Notes: a model not told the origin generated them from the letters alone. Counted from the first letter of the stretch, positions 33,725 through 42,334 are shown. The stretch: 64,000 bases of DNA from Streptomyces sp. R41 (GCF_041053055.1 NZ_CP163443.1:6865001-6929000); one strand, 5' to 3'. Translations and numbers: made by a program.

Positions 33725-34837
33725 TCACAGCCAGCCGTTGCGCTTGAGGATGCGGTGGATCGAGAGGCAGAGGCCGACCGTGATGCCCATGACCACCGGG
33801 TAGCCGTACCGCCAGTGCAGCTCCGGCATGTGCTCGAAGTTCATGCCGTAGACGCCACAGACCATCGTCGGTACGGCGATGATCGCGGCCCAGGACGTGA
33901 TCTTGCGCATGTCCTCGTTCTGCGCGACGGAGGCCTGGGCGAGATTGGCCTGGAGGATCGAGTTGAGCAGCTCGTCGAATCCGAGGACCTGCTCCTGCAC
34001 CCGGGCGAGGTGGTCGGCGACGTCCCGGAAGTACTTCTGGATGTCCGGGTCGATCAGCCGCATCGGCCGCTCGCTCAGCAGCTGCATGGGGCGCAGCAGC
34101 GGCGACACCGCCCGCTTGAACTCCAGCACCTCTCGCTTGAGTTGGTAGATCTGCCCGGCGTCCGTACCGCGCGGCGTGCCCTTGCGGCCGGGAGAGAACA
34201 CCTCGGTCTCGACCTCGTCGATGTCGTCCTGCACCGCGTCCGCGACCGCGATGTACCCGTCGACGACGTGGTCGGCGATCGCGTGCAGCACGGCGGAGGG
34301 GCCCTTGGCGAGCAGCTCCGGGTCGTCCTGGAGCCGGTGCCGCAGCGCCCGCAACGAGCCCTGCCCGCCGTGCCGGACGGTGATGAAGAAGTCCCGTCCG
34401 GTGAAGCACATGACCTCGCCGGTCTCCACGATCTCGCTGGTGGCGGTCAGTTGGTCGTGCTCGACGTAGTGGATGGTCTTGAAGACGGTGAAGAGGGAGT
34501 CGTCGTAGCGCTCCAGCTTGGGGCGTTGGTGGGCCTGGACGGCGTCCTCGACGGCCAGCGGGTGCAGCCCGAATTCCCGGGCGATGCCCGCGAATTCGGC
34601 CTCGGTCGGCTCGTGCAGACCGATCCACACGAAGCCGCCGTCACGGTGCACCTGGCGCATCGCCTCGTGCGGCGTCAGCGGCTCGCGGCTCTCGACGCGG
34701 GCGCCGTCGCGGTAGACGGCGCAGTCGACCACGGCCGACGGGGTCGCGGGGTCGCGGGTGGTGTCGTACGAGCCGCTGTCCTTGCGCAGCGAGGGACGGG
34801 GGCGGACCGCGGCACGCAGGTCACGGATCATCGACAT
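33725..34837 (-). CDS. corA: CorA-family magnesium/cobalt transporter
   Basis: A 370-aa divalent cation channel. A large cytoplasmic N-terminal domain (about 1-300) with long helices (VADHLARVQEQVLGFDELLN) is followed by two transmembrane helices and the selectivity motif GMN in VYGMNFEHMPEL at the end of the first. The C-terminus ends in basic RILKRNGWL. The length is typical. ATG start with AAGGAG about 8 nt upstream. M. tuberculosis corA (Rv1239c) lies in the same neighbourhood. The 5' region upstream is long (about 560 nt to the next gene), which leaves room for a leader; I did not recognise an M-box. Confidence 0.93.
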   Translation of the reverse strand: MSMIRDLRAAVRPRPSLRKDSGSYDTTRDPATPSAVVDCAVYRDGARVESREPLTPHEAMRQVHRDGGFVWIGLHEPTEAEFAGIAREFGLHPLAVEDAVQAHQRPKLERYDDSLFTVFKTIHYVEHDQLTATSEIVETGEVMCFTGRDFFITVRHGGQGSLRALRHRLQDDPELLAKGPSAVLHAIADHVVDGYIAVADAVQDDIDEVETEVFSPGRKGTPRGTDAGQIYQLKREVLEFKRAVSPLLRPMQLLSERPMRLIDPDIQKYFRDVADHLARVQEQVLGFDELLNSILQANLAQASVAQNEDMRKITSWAAIIAVPTMVCGVYGMNFEHMPELHWRYGYPVVMGITVGLCLSIHRILKRNGWL

Positions 34838-35400
34838 GGCAGGCTCCTTCGCAACGGAGGCGGCCGGCGACGGTTGAAACTACCCGGAATGGGGACGTCC
34901 TGACTGCGGATGTTTGGCACGTCCACAAAGCGGGGAGCACCGCACCGTCGCGGTGGCAGCTTCGCTACTGATTCAGATCAGACAGATCAGGCGGGAACGA
35001 AGCGCTCTTCCGTGGTGCACCGGACAACGCTGACACGTATGCACACGTTTGCAGGAGGCAGCAGCCAGCAGAGCTGGGAAACCAGCGGAACCAGCTACGG
35101 AACTCAGCGACCGGAAGAGCGGGTGGTACTGCACGGTCGACTTCGGTCCATTGCAGCCCCACCTCCTCCGGTCGGTCCCCCGTGAGGGACGATCCATCCC
35201 CCGAAGGGGAGTCTGTCTCCCGCCGTGGGGGAGTCAGATCAGTCTCAGTGTGTCGGAGCTCGAGAGCGACGCTTCTGCGTGCTGCCCCGACCAGCGGCCA
35301 AGACTATCAGCGCACTGAAGCGTCAACGCGCCGCTTTGCCCGTTGTTGACCGCGGGGTCCGGTGCGCCCCAGCGGAATTGACGCGGCCTATGCTCGGCGC
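34838..35400. other. 563-nt intergenic region with three short tandem hairpins
   Basis: No credible gene. Three small hairpins follow each other at about 20-nt spacing: GTCCC-GGGAC (35175-35190), TCCCC-GGGGA (35197-35210) and CTCCC-GGGAG (35217-35233). A TATGCT box at 35389-35394 lies 6 nt before the next gene. The remainder shows no clear promoter or repeat. Confidence 0.5.
35389..35394 (+). promoter_or_regulatory. Candidate leaderless -10 element
   Basis: TATGCT ends 6 nt before the ATG at 35401. No Shine-Dalgarno precedes the ATG. Confidence 0.4.
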
Positions 35401-35985
35401 ATGGCTGATGTTCTTCCTCTGGTCGAGGCCCGTTTGCGCACTGCGCTGGGCGAACCCGACGCGCGGGCCGCTGTCACCTTCCTCGGCACCGACCGCATCG
35501 AAGTGCTGCGCTTCACCGAGGGTGACATCGTCCGCTACGCGACGCTCGGCATGTCGGCCCAGCCGATGGCGGACCCCACGGCGGTCCTCGCCGACCCGGT
35601 GAAGGGCCCCCGCGCCGAGCTGATCCTGTCGGTGCGCGCGGGCGGCGCCGACACCGACAAGGTGCTCCGCCCGCTCGCCGTGCTCGCCGCGTCCCCGCAG
35701 GTCGAGGGGTTGGTGGTGGCGCCGGGCGCCTCGCTCGACGTGGGCGAACCCCTGTGGCCCGGCGCGCCGTTCAGCTCCGTCCTGGTCGCGGAGTCCGGCG
35801 GTCTGATCGAGGACCTGGAACTGGACGCGCCCGCCGACCCCGTACGTTTCCTGCCGCTGCTCCCGATGACGCCGAACGAGGCCGCGTGGAAGCGCGTGCA
35901 CGGCGCGGGTGCCCTCCAGGAGCGCTGGCTGAACGGCGGAACGGACCTGCGCGATCCGCTGCGCAGGTCCGTTCCGCTGGACTGA
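35401..35985 (+). CDS. Conserved hypothetical protein
   Basis: A 194-aa soluble protein with no signal peptide. Clear segments are LPLVEARLRTALGEPDARAA, a following strand-rich region, and the C-terminal LPLLPMTPNEAAWKRVHGAG, reminiscent of suppressor-of-fused-like or SseB-like actinomycete proteins, although I cannot assign it. ATG 35401 directly follows a TANNNT box; an in-frame ATG 13 codons upstream is less likely. The last 14 codons contain a perfect 17-bp inverted repeat, so the terminator appears to be built into the coding sequence. Confidence 0.75.
   Translation: MADVLPLVEARLRTALGEPDARAAVTFLGTDRIEVLRFTEGDIVRYATLGMSAQPMADPTAVLADPVKGPRAELILSVRAGGADTDKVLRPLAVLAASPQVEGLVVAPGASLDVGEPLWPGAPFSSVLVAESGGLIEDLELDAPADPVRFLPLLPMTPNEAAWKRVHGAGALQERWLNGGTDLRDPLRRSVPLD
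35936..35977 (+). terminator. Hairpin terminator embedded in the gene's 3' end
   Basis: GCGGAACGGACCTGCGC (35936-35952) pairs perfectly with 35961-35977 around GATCCGCT; the stop codon is at 35983-35985. Confidence 0.6.
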
Positions 35986-36052
35986 GCCGGTCCCGGGCGC
36001 CGAGTGGGCCATCTCACTCCCTGAGCCCCGGTCAGACCCTGGCCGGAGTCGG

Positions 36053-37306
36053 TCAGTTGGCGAAGACGGTGACTCTGTCCTCGGTCGCGTGCCTCGGCTG
36101 AAGCTCCTCCGCCTCGTGCGTGAGCGCGTTCCGGCGTACGAGGACGACGACGGCGCCGACCACCGCGGTGACCGCCGCGACGACGAACGGGATGTGGATG
36201 TCGCTCCACTCCTCGATCTTCGGCGCGAAGTACGGCGCCGCGGCCGCCGCGAACCAGCGCACGAAGTTGTAGCCGGCGCTCGCCACCGGGCGCGGCGCGT
36301 CCGAGACGCCCAGGGCCAGCTCCGTGTAGACCGTGTTGTTCACTCCGATGAAGGCGCCGGACAGGATCGTGCAGACGATGGCGGTGGTGTGGTCGCCGTA
36401 TCCGAGCACGAGCACGTCGGCGGCGAGCAGCACCAGCGAGGCGCCCAGCACCTTCAGCGAGCCGAACCGCTGCTGCATGCGCGGCGCCACGACGACCGAG
36501 AAGACGGCGAGCAGGACGCCCCAGCAGAAGAACACCGCGCCGGACTTGTACGGGGTCATGTTCAGCACGAACGGCGTGAAGGCCAGCACGGTGAAGAACG
36601 TGTAGTTGTAGAAGAACGCGGAGACGGCCGCCGAGGCGAGGCCGCCGTGGCCGAGCGCCTTGATCGGGTCGAGCAGGGATGTCTTCCTCGCGGGCTTCGG
36701 CTGCTCCTTCAGGAACGCCGTGATGCACAGGAAGCCGACCGCCATCAGGAACGCGGTGCCGAAGAACGGGTAGCGCCAGCTGGCGTCACCGAGCAGCGCG
36801 CCGAGCAGGGGTCCGCACGCCATGCCGAGGCCCAGGGCGGACTCGTACAGCAGGATCGCGGCCGCGCTTCCGCCGGCCGCGGCGCCGACGATGACGGCGA
36901 GGGCGGTGGACACGAACAGGGCGTTGCCGAGGCCCCAGCCCGCCCGGAACGCGACGAGTTCGCCGACCGACCCGGACGTGCCCGCGAGGCCCGCGAAGAC
37001 CACGACGAGCGCGAGGCCGAGCAGCAGGGTCTTCTTGCCGCCGATGCGGCTGGAGACGAAGCCGGTCACCAGCATCGCGACGGCGGTGATCAGGAAGTAC
37101 GAGGTGAACAGCAGCGACACCTGGCTGGGCGTGGCGTCCAGGCCCTTGGCGATGGACGGCAGGATCGGGTCGACGAGCCCGATGCCCATGAACGCGACGA
37201 CGGATGCCCCCGCGGTCGCCCAGACGGCCTTCGGCTGACGCAGGATGCTGCCCGCACCCGCGTCGAGTGTGTCCCCCTCCGCGGGGCCTCCGGTGCTGCT
37301 GATCAT
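36053..37306 (-). CDS. Major facilitator superfamily exporter
   Basis: A 417-aa transporter with twelve predicted helices. The first half has GIGLVDPILPSIAKGLDATP and the MFS loop 2-3 signature SRIGGKKTLLLGLALV; the sixth-seventh helix loop is basic (KEQPKPARKTSLLDP). It resembles drug-efflux MFS proteins of the DHA1 (Bcr/Tet) type. ATG 37306 is chosen because GAAGGAG lies 5 nt upstream and the predicted promoter places transcription start near 37354, after the alternative upstream ATG. No regulator gene adjoins, but the promoter spacer carries an inverted repeat suggesting repressor control. Confidence 0.9.
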   Translation of the reverse strand: MISSTGGPAEGDTLDAGAGSILRQPKAVWATAGASVVAFMGIGLVDPILPSIAKGLDATPSQVSLLFTSYFLITAVAMLVTGFVSSRIGGKKTLLLGLALVVVFAGLAGTSGSVGELVAFRAGWGLGNALFVSTALAVIVGAAAGGSAAAILLYESALGLGMACGPLLGALLGDASWRYPFFGTAFLMAVGFLCITAFLKEQPKPARKTSLLDPIKALGHGGLASAAVSAFFYNYTFFTVLAFTPFVLNMTPYKSGAVFFCWGVLLAVFSVVVAPRMQQRFGSLKVLGASLVLLAADVLVLGYGDHTTAIVCTILSGAFIGVNNTVYTELALGVSDAPRPVASAGYNFVRWFAAAAAPYFAPKIEEWSDIHIPFVVAAVTAVVGAVVVLVRRNALTHEAEELQPRHATEDRVTVFAN

Positions 37307-37360
37307 GCTCGCTCCTTCACTGCGACTGCTGTGTGCGACCGAGATCGTTGTCGTATACAC

Positions 37361-37390
37361 ATAATAAGTTAGAGGAGCTAATTAATGCAA
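37361..37390 (-). promoter_or_regulatory. MFS promoter TTGCAT-N18-TATTAT with internal operator
   Basis: On the minus strand TTGCAT (37390-37385) and TATTAT (37366-37361) are separated by 18 nt, in a local AT-rich patch. The spacer holds the inverted repeat TTAG-N5-CTAA (37369-37381), positioned where a bound repressor would block RNA polymerase. Confidence 0.65.
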
Positions 37391-37490
37391 GCTACATCTA
37401 CTTTTCCGGATGTGATCCGCCATGACAGGCACACGCCGGACGGGTGATCGTCCTTGACGCGGCGAGGGACGGGGAGGACCGTTGGGCCCT

Positions 37491-38132
37491 ATGAGGGGCG
37501 AACCCAGTTGCCCGAAGTGTGGTGGCCGGGTCAGGGCTCCCGGCCTCTTTGCCGACTCCTGGCAGTGCGATGTGCACGGCAGCGTGCATCCACTGCAGCC
37601 CGTGATCCCGCCCAGCGTCGAGGCCCTCGGCGTGGTCGTGCACCACGCACGGGTACCCGTGTGGATGCCGTGGCCGCTGCCCGTCGGGTGGCTGTTCACC
37701 GGTGCGACGTTCGCCGGTGACGACCGCAGCGGCGGGCGCGCGACCGCCGTCGCCTGCTCGGGCCCCGGCCCGCTCGGCGGCATAGGGGAGCTGCTGCTCG
37801 TCGCCGAGGAACTCGGCGTCGGCCTCGGCGCGCGGTGCGCCGGCATCGACGGGCCCGACCCCGGCCCGTACATGAGTGTCGAGAAACCGCCCCAGGTGAA
37901 GGTCCTCGCGGCCGGCCGCCCGACCCCGCTCTGGCATGTCTCCAGCACCCCCGACGACCGTGCCGTCTTCGCGGGAGAGGCGCGCGGACTGTGGCTGTGG
38001 GCGGTGGTGTGGCCCGAGCAGTCGGGCCTGCTGATGTACGACGAGCTGGTGCTGACGGATCTGCGGGACGCCGGGGCGGAGATGGATCTGCTGCCGTGCG
38101 GGGCGTTGTCGCCGCGGATCCTGGAACCGTAG
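37491..38132 (+). CDS. DUF6758-like protein with zinc ribbon
   Basis: A 213-aa protein. The N-terminus carries a short zinc-ribbon-like motif, CPKCGGRVRAPGLFADSWQC, with a histidine in the next loop (CDVHGSVH). The remainder is a soluble alpha/beta domain with PVWMPWPLPVGWLFTGATFA and GRPTPLWHVSSTPDDRAVFA. From memory, Streptomyces homologues are labelled DUF6758; function unknown. An in-frame TTG at 37482 closely follows GGAGG and could be the real start, adding three residues. The divergent MFS promoter lies upstream. The TGA is followed 160 nt later by the PHP gene. Confidence 0.8.
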   Translation: MRGEPSCPKCGGRVRAPGLFADSWQCDVHGSVHPLQPVIPPSVEALGVVVHHARVPVWMPWPLPVGWLFTGATFAGDDRSGGRATAVACSGPGPLGGIGELLLVAEELGVGLGARCAGIDGPDPGPYMSVEKPPQVKVLAAGRPTPLWHVSSTPDDRAVFAGEARGLWLWAVVWPEQSGLLMYDELVLTDLRDAGAEMDLLPCGALSPRILEP

Positions 38133-38291
38133 GCGTGTGATGCCGGGCGCGGAGGCCCGCACGGGAACGCGGAGACCCCTCACAGGAATCTCGTAGGGGG
38201 TGCTCCGCAGGAGAGGGTGTGACAGGGGACCCTCGGATTCCCGTTATCCTTGAGCGTCCCCACCCGTCCCGTCACCGCCTGGAGTCACGTC

Positions 38292-39149
38292 GTGCGCATC
38301 GATCTGCACACCCACTCCACCGCTTCCGACGGCACGGACACCCCGGCCGAGCTGGTGCGGAACGCGGCCGCCGCCGGACTGGACGTCGTCGCGCTGACCG
38401 ACCACGACACCACCCGCGGATACGCCGAGGCGATCGCAGCGCTGCCCGAGGGGCTCACCCTCGTCACCGGCGCCGAGCTCTCCTGCCGCATCGACGGCAT
38501 CAGCATGCACATGCTGGCCTACCTGTTCGACCCCGAGGAGCCCGCGCTGCTCGCCGAGCGCGAGCTGGTGCGGGACGACCGCGTGCCGCGCGCCCAGGCG
38601 ATGATCGCCAAGCTCCAGGAGCTCGGTGTGCCGATCACCTGGGAGCAGGTGGCGCGCATCGCGGGCGACGGCTCCGTGGGGCGGCCGCACGTCGCGTCCG
38701 CGCTGGTCGAGCTGGGTGTCGTGGACAGCGTCTCCGACGCCTTCACCGAGGAGTGGCTGGCCGACGGCGGCCGCGCCTACGTCCCCAAGCACGAGACCGA
38801 CCCGTTCGAGGCGATCCGGCTCATCAAGGGCGCGGGCGGCGTCGCCGTCTTCGCGCACCCGGCCGCCGCCAAGCGGGGCCGGACCGTGCCGGAGTCCGCG
38901 ATAGCGGAACTGACCACGGCGGGGCTCGACGGCATCGAGGTCGACCACATGGACCACGAGCCGGCGACCCGGGCGCGGTTGCGCGGGCTCGCGGCCGAGC
39001 TGGGGCTGCTCACCACGGGGTCGTCCGACTACCACGGCAGCCGGAAGACGTGTGTGCTCGGGGAGTTCACGACCGACCCCGAGGTGTACGGGGAGATCAC
39101 TCGGCGGGCTACCGGGGCGTTTCCGGTGCCCGGTACCGGCGGGGCCTGA
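38292..39149 (+). CDS. PHP-domain phosphoesterase
   Basis: A 285-aa metallo-phosphoesterase of the PHP family. Metal ligands are visible in RIDLHTHSTASDGTDTP (HxH), ALTDHDTTRGY and SSDYHGSRKT near the C-terminus; EVDHMDHEP and AVFAHPAAAKR supply others. Relatives are 3',5'-nucleoside bisphosphate or RNase AM-type 5'-exonucleases, or histidinol-phosphate phosphatase-like enzymes; this compact form is most like the 5'-to-3' exonuclease RNase AM. GTG 38292 with GGAG 9 nt upstream is preferred to a TTG 14 codons earlier. A family-2 repeat follows the stop. Confidence 0.88.
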   Translation: MRIDLHTHSTASDGTDTPAELVRNAAAAGLDVVALTDHDTTRGYAEAIAALPEGLTLVTGAELSCRIDGISMHMLAYLFDPEEPALLAERELVRDDRVPRAQAMIAKLQELGVPITWEQVARIAGDGSVGRPHVASALVELGVVDSVSDAFTEEWLADGGRAYVPKHETDPFEAIRLIKGAGGVAVFAHPAAAKRGRTVPESAIAELTTAGLDGIEVDHMDHEPATRARLRGLAAELGLLTTGSSDYHGSRKTCVLGEFTTDPEVYGEITRRATGAFPVPGTGGA

Positions 39150-39180
39150 GGCTCACGCTTCTGACTTCTGACTCTGTTCT

Positions 39181-39290
39181 CAGGCACCCGGCGCTGTCGG
39201 CTGTGCCCACCCTCCCCCACTCTCGGCTTCGCTCGAGCGGGGGGACCCCCATCGCCCCGCGGAACGATCGCCCACAGCGGTAGCAGCAGG
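39181..39290 (-). repeat. Dispersed intergenic repeat, family 2, copy B
   Basis: The reverse complement of 39181-39290 matches 14938-15040 with only a handful of mismatches, including the GGGGGTCCCCCCGCTCGAGC core. It lies between the PHP and marC genes. Confidence 0.8.
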
Positions 39291-39351
39291 GCACGTACTG
39301 CCTCCTGCCCTGCTGCCGTCCTGCTTTCATCACCCTCGCAAGGCCTCACCT

Positions 39352-39957
39352 GTGTTCGACGTCGCCGTCTTCGGCTCCCTCTTCCTCACCCTCTTCGTCA
39401 TCATGGATCCCCCCGGGATCACCCCGATCTTCCTCGCGCTGACCGCCGGGCGCCCCGCCAAGGTGCAGAAGCGGATGGCCTTCCAGGCCGTCTGTGTGGC
39501 GGGTGGCGTGATCGCGGTGTTCGGACTGCTCGGCCACCAGATCCTGGACTACCTGCACGTCTCCGTGCCCGCGCTGATGATCGCGGGCGGGCTGCTGCTC
39601 CTGCTGATCGCCCTGGACCTGCTGACCGGCAAGACGGACGAGCCCCAGCAGACCAAGGACGTGAACGTCGCCCTCGTGCCGCTGGGTATGCCGCTGCTCG
39701 CCGGCCCGGGTGCGATCGTCTCCGTGATCCTGGCGGTGCAGAAGGCCGACACGGTCGCCACCCAGGTGTCGGTGTGGACCGCGATCCTCGCCATCCACGT
39801 GGTGCTGTGGCTGGTCATGCGTTACTCACTGCTGATCATCCGCGTCATCAAGGACGGCGGTGTCGTGCTGGTGACCCGGCTCGCGGGCATGATGCTCTCC
39901 GCGATCGCGGTGCAGCAGATCATCAACGGCGTCATGCAGGTGATTCAGAGCGCCTGA
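39352..39957 (+). CDS. MarC-family integral membrane protein
   Basis: A 201-aa protein with six predicted transmembrane helices, starting GTG. The MarC/SNARE-like signature VIMDPPGITPIFLALTAG is at residues 17-34, with the second half MPLLAGPGAIVSVILAVQKA mirroring it (internal duplication typical of the family). Once linked to multiple antibiotic resistance in E. coli, MarC proteins have no confirmed role. A good hairpin terminator follows. Confidence 0.9.
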   Translation: MFDVAVFGSLFLTLFVIMDPPGITPIFLALTAGRPAKVQKRMAFQAVCVAGGVIAVFGLLGHQILDYLHVSVPALMIAGGLLLLLIALDLLTGKTDEPQQTKDVNVALVPLGMPLLAGPGAIVSVILAVQKADTVATQVSVWTAILAIHVVLWLVMRYSLLIIRVIKDGGVVLVTRLAGMMLSAIAVQQIINGVMQVIQSA

Positions 39958-39980
39958 GCCGAACGGCCCCACGCACACGC

Positions 39981-40017
39981 AGAGCCCCGCACGGCATCCT
40001 TTGCCGTGCGGGGCTCT
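39981..40017 (+). terminator. Hairpin terminator after marC
   Basis: A perfect 15-bp stem AGAGCCCCGCACGGC and a 7-nt loop ATCCTTT. Confidence 0.85.
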
Positions 40018-40076
40018 GAAGTCTGAAAAACGCGTCAGTCCGAAAGTGTGTCAGTCCGAAAAGTGCGTCCGCGCTG

Positions 40077-40229
40077 TTACGAGGCGGACGAGTCGGCCGG
40101 GCGGATCCACAGTCGCTGCCCGATGGCAGCGGCTTGCTGAACGATCCGGTTGACGGAGGCGGCGTCTACAACGGTGCTGTCCACGGGCGTGCCGTCGACG
40201 TCGTCGAGTCGCATGATTTCGAAGCGCAT
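40077..40229 (-). CDS. Small conserved protein, 50 aa
   Basis: A 50-aa soluble protein, MRFEIMRLDDVDGTPVDSTV then VVDAASVNRIVQQAAAIGQR, predicted as a beta hairpin followed by a helix. A GAAGGGAGAAG ribosome-binding site lies just upstream of the ATG and codon bias is normal, so I consider it real. Similar short ORFs are common in Streptomyces; function unknown. It is divergent from the NYN gene, with an AT-rich 200-nt region between. Confidence 0.7.
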   Translation of the reverse strand: MRFEIMRLDDVDGTPVDSTVVDAASVNRIVQQAAAIGQRLWIRPADSSAS

Positions 40230-40455
40230 GGGCTTCTCCCTTCGTCTGGTCATCCTCCTGCGGAGAACTACTGGTGAGTGGCGCGCGAGGCGTCGGTGCC
40301 TTCGCTTCCATTCGTAGTCAACGGGGTGCGTGTTACAAACATTCCCTACGCTAAGGAAATTTTTCGAGAACCTAATTACCGACTGGTAAGCGGTATGGCG
40401 GAGACTGAACGGGGCCAGTTGTGTTCGCAGCGTGACCGCCGGGACAATGAAGGCG

Positions 40456-41352
40456 ATGAACGACGACCTCGCGGCGCTCGGCGCCCGCATCGACCGCACG
40501 AACGAGCTGCTGCAGCGCATGCTCGCCGAGGTGGCGAAGACGCCCTCGACCCACGCGATCTTCGTCGACGCCGGATACCTGTACGCGGCCGCGGGGCGGC
40601 TCGTCGCCGGGACGGAGGACCGCCGCTCCTTCGATCTGGACACCGAAGGCCTCATCGAGGCGCTCATCGACCGGGCCCGCACGATCTTCGCGGACAGCAG
40701 GCTGTTGCGCGTCTACTGGTACGACGGCGCGCGACGCCGCATCCACACCGCGGAACAGCAGGCGATCGCCGAACTCCCCGACGTGAAAGTGCGGTTGGGC
40801 AACCTCAACGCCAACAATCAACAAAAAGGCGTCGATTCACTCATCAGGTCCGACCTGGAGTCCCTCGCCCGGCACCGCGCCATCAGCGACGCCGCGCTGC
40901 TCGGCGGCGACGAGGACCTGGTGTCGGCGGTCGAGGCGGCGCAGGGGTACGGGGCTCGGGTCCACCTGTGGGGCATCGAGGCGCCCGAGGGCCGCAACCA
41001 GGCCGAGCCACTGCTCTGGGAGGTCGACAGCCAGCGGACCTTCGACCTCGACTTCTTCAAGCCGTACGTGTCACGGCGCACGGCTCTGTCGTACGACGCG
41101 ACGGCGGCGAGCCGTCCCACCCGCGAGGACGTGCGCTTCGTGGGCGCGCAGGTCGCCGCGAAGTGGCTGGCCGCGCGGGGCCGGGAGTCACTGGCGGAGC
41201 TGCTGCCCGGGCACCCCTACCTCCCCGGCTCGGTCGACCAGGATCTGCTGGTCGAGGCCGAGGGGCTGCTCCAGTACTCCCTGCGCGGACAGGCGGACTT
41301 GCGCCGCGGGCTCCGGGACGGCTTCTGGGAGCACTTGCAGGCGCAGTACTAG
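40456..41352 (+). CDS. NYN-domain (PIN-like) protein
   Basis: A 298-aa protein. A short coiled coil (ALGARIDRTNELLQRMLAEV) precedes the NYN nuclease-like fold: THAIFVDAGYLYAAAG carries the first Asp, LRVYWYDGARRR the second element, and ALLGGDEDLVSAVEAAQGYG the third Asp cluster. NYN proteins are metal-dependent RNA-processing nucleases related to PIN domains; the target is unknown. ATG 40456 is chosen; ATG 40447 and GTG 40432 are in frame. Not preceded by an antitoxin-like gene, so it does not look like a toxin-antitoxin pair. Confidence 0.85.
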   Translation: MNDDLAALGARIDRTNELLQRMLAEVAKTPSTHAIFVDAGYLYAAAGRLVAGTEDRRSFDLDTEGLIEALIDRARTIFADSRLLRVYWYDGARRRIHTAEQQAIAELPDVKVRLGNLNANNQQKGVDSLIRSDLESLARHRAISDAALLGGDEDLVSAVEAAQGYGARVHLWGIEAPEGRNQAEPLLWEVDSQRTFDLDFFKPYVSRRTALSYDATAASRPTREDVRFVGAQVAAKWLAARGRESLAELLPGHPYLPGSVDQDLLVEAEGLLQYSLRGQADLRRGLRDGFWEHLQAQY

Positions 41353-41405
41353 TTGCCTGGCGGCCGTCACGGTGCTCGTCACCGCTTCTGGGCCACTGAT
41401 TCTCG

Positions 41406-42272
41406 CTACTGACTCTCGTTCCAGAACTCGAGCAGGGCGCGCGCCGTCTCCGGCGGGTTGTCCGTGTTGGGGGAGTGCTCCGCTCCCGGTACGACCGTGC
41501 GCTTGGCCTGGAGCCGTACGGCCATCTCGTCCAACAGGGCGATCGGCCAGGTGTCGTCGAGCGCGCCGGAGAGCACGTGCTTCGGCAGCGGGACGGCGGC
41601 CAGTTCGGCGACGCGATCGGGTTCGGTGCACAGCTGGCGGCCCGTGGCTATGAGCTGCGCGGGGCTGTTGGCCAGCCAGCGGCGCCGCAGGTCGGCGAGG
41701 TCGTCGAGCCCCGAGTCGAGCCCGCCGGCGTCGGTCTCCTCGGGCGGCTCCATCGACCGCATCGCCTCCCACACCTCGGCCATGCTCATCACGGCGAGCG
41801 CGTCGCGCAGCAGCTTGACGCGCTGCTGCTGGGAGACGGAGATCTGGGCGGGGCCCGAGGACATGAGCGTCAGCGACAGAAAGGGGGTGGAGTCCAGGAG
41901 CACCGCCGCCCGGGAGATCTGGCCGCCCAGGGAGTGCCCCACGAGGTGCACGGGTGTGCCGAGGGCGGCGGTCTGTGCGAGCACGTCCCACGCCAACTCG
42001 CTCTGCGCATAGGCCGATTCGTCGTCCTTGGGCCCCTCGGTCTCGAACTGCCCGCGCCCGTCCACGGCGACCGTCCGGTACCCCTCCCGCGCCAACGGCT
42101 CATGCAGCGCGATGAAGTCCTCCTTGCTCCCGGTGAACCCCGGCAGCAGGAGGGCGGTTCCCTTTGGGTGCCCCTGCGGTGCGGCATCGAGCACGGCGAA
42201 CTCACCGCGGGCGGTGGGGAGCCGGTAGGCACGGACTCCGGCGGGCGGGATGAAGCTGGGCGGCCTGCTCAT
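41406..42272 (-). CDS. Alpha/beta hydrolase
   Basis: A 288-aa hydrolase. The oxyanion segment is LLLPGFTGSKEDFIALHEPL, the nucleophile elbow VGHSLGGQISRAAVL, the acid LSGALDDTWPIAL and the histidine in VVPGAEHSPNTDNP, giving a complete triad. No signal peptide. The cap region (about 140-200) is helical and would set specificity. It is probably an esterase or related enzyme with an unknown substrate. It lies downstream of the helicase on the same strand, separated by a family-1 repeat, so it is likely transcribed separately. Confidence 0.87.
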   Translation of the reverse strand: MSRPPSFIPPAGVRAYRLPTARGEFAVLDAAPQGHPKGTALLLPGFTGSKEDFIALHEPLAREGYRTVAVDGRGQFETEGPKDDESAYAQSELAWDVLAQTAALGTPVHLVGHSLGGQISRAAVLLDSTPFLSLTLMSSGPAQISVSQQQRVKLLRDALAVMSMAEVWEAMRSMEPPEETDAGGLDSGLDDLADLRRRWLANSPAQLIATGRQLCTEPDRVAELAAVPLPKHVLSGALDDTWPIALLDEMAVRLQAKRTVVPGAEHSPNTDNPPETARALLEFWNESQ

Positions 42273-42334
42273 GCCCCCGAGGCTATCGGGCGGACTTGGG
42301 GAGCGCTCCGTGGGTGGGTGCAGGGGGGTGGTTT

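Noticed and set aside
34838..35400. M-box magnesium riboswitch for corA
   Set aside because: The region is on the right side of corA and long enough, but I could not recognise the M-box core; the short hairpins do not match it.
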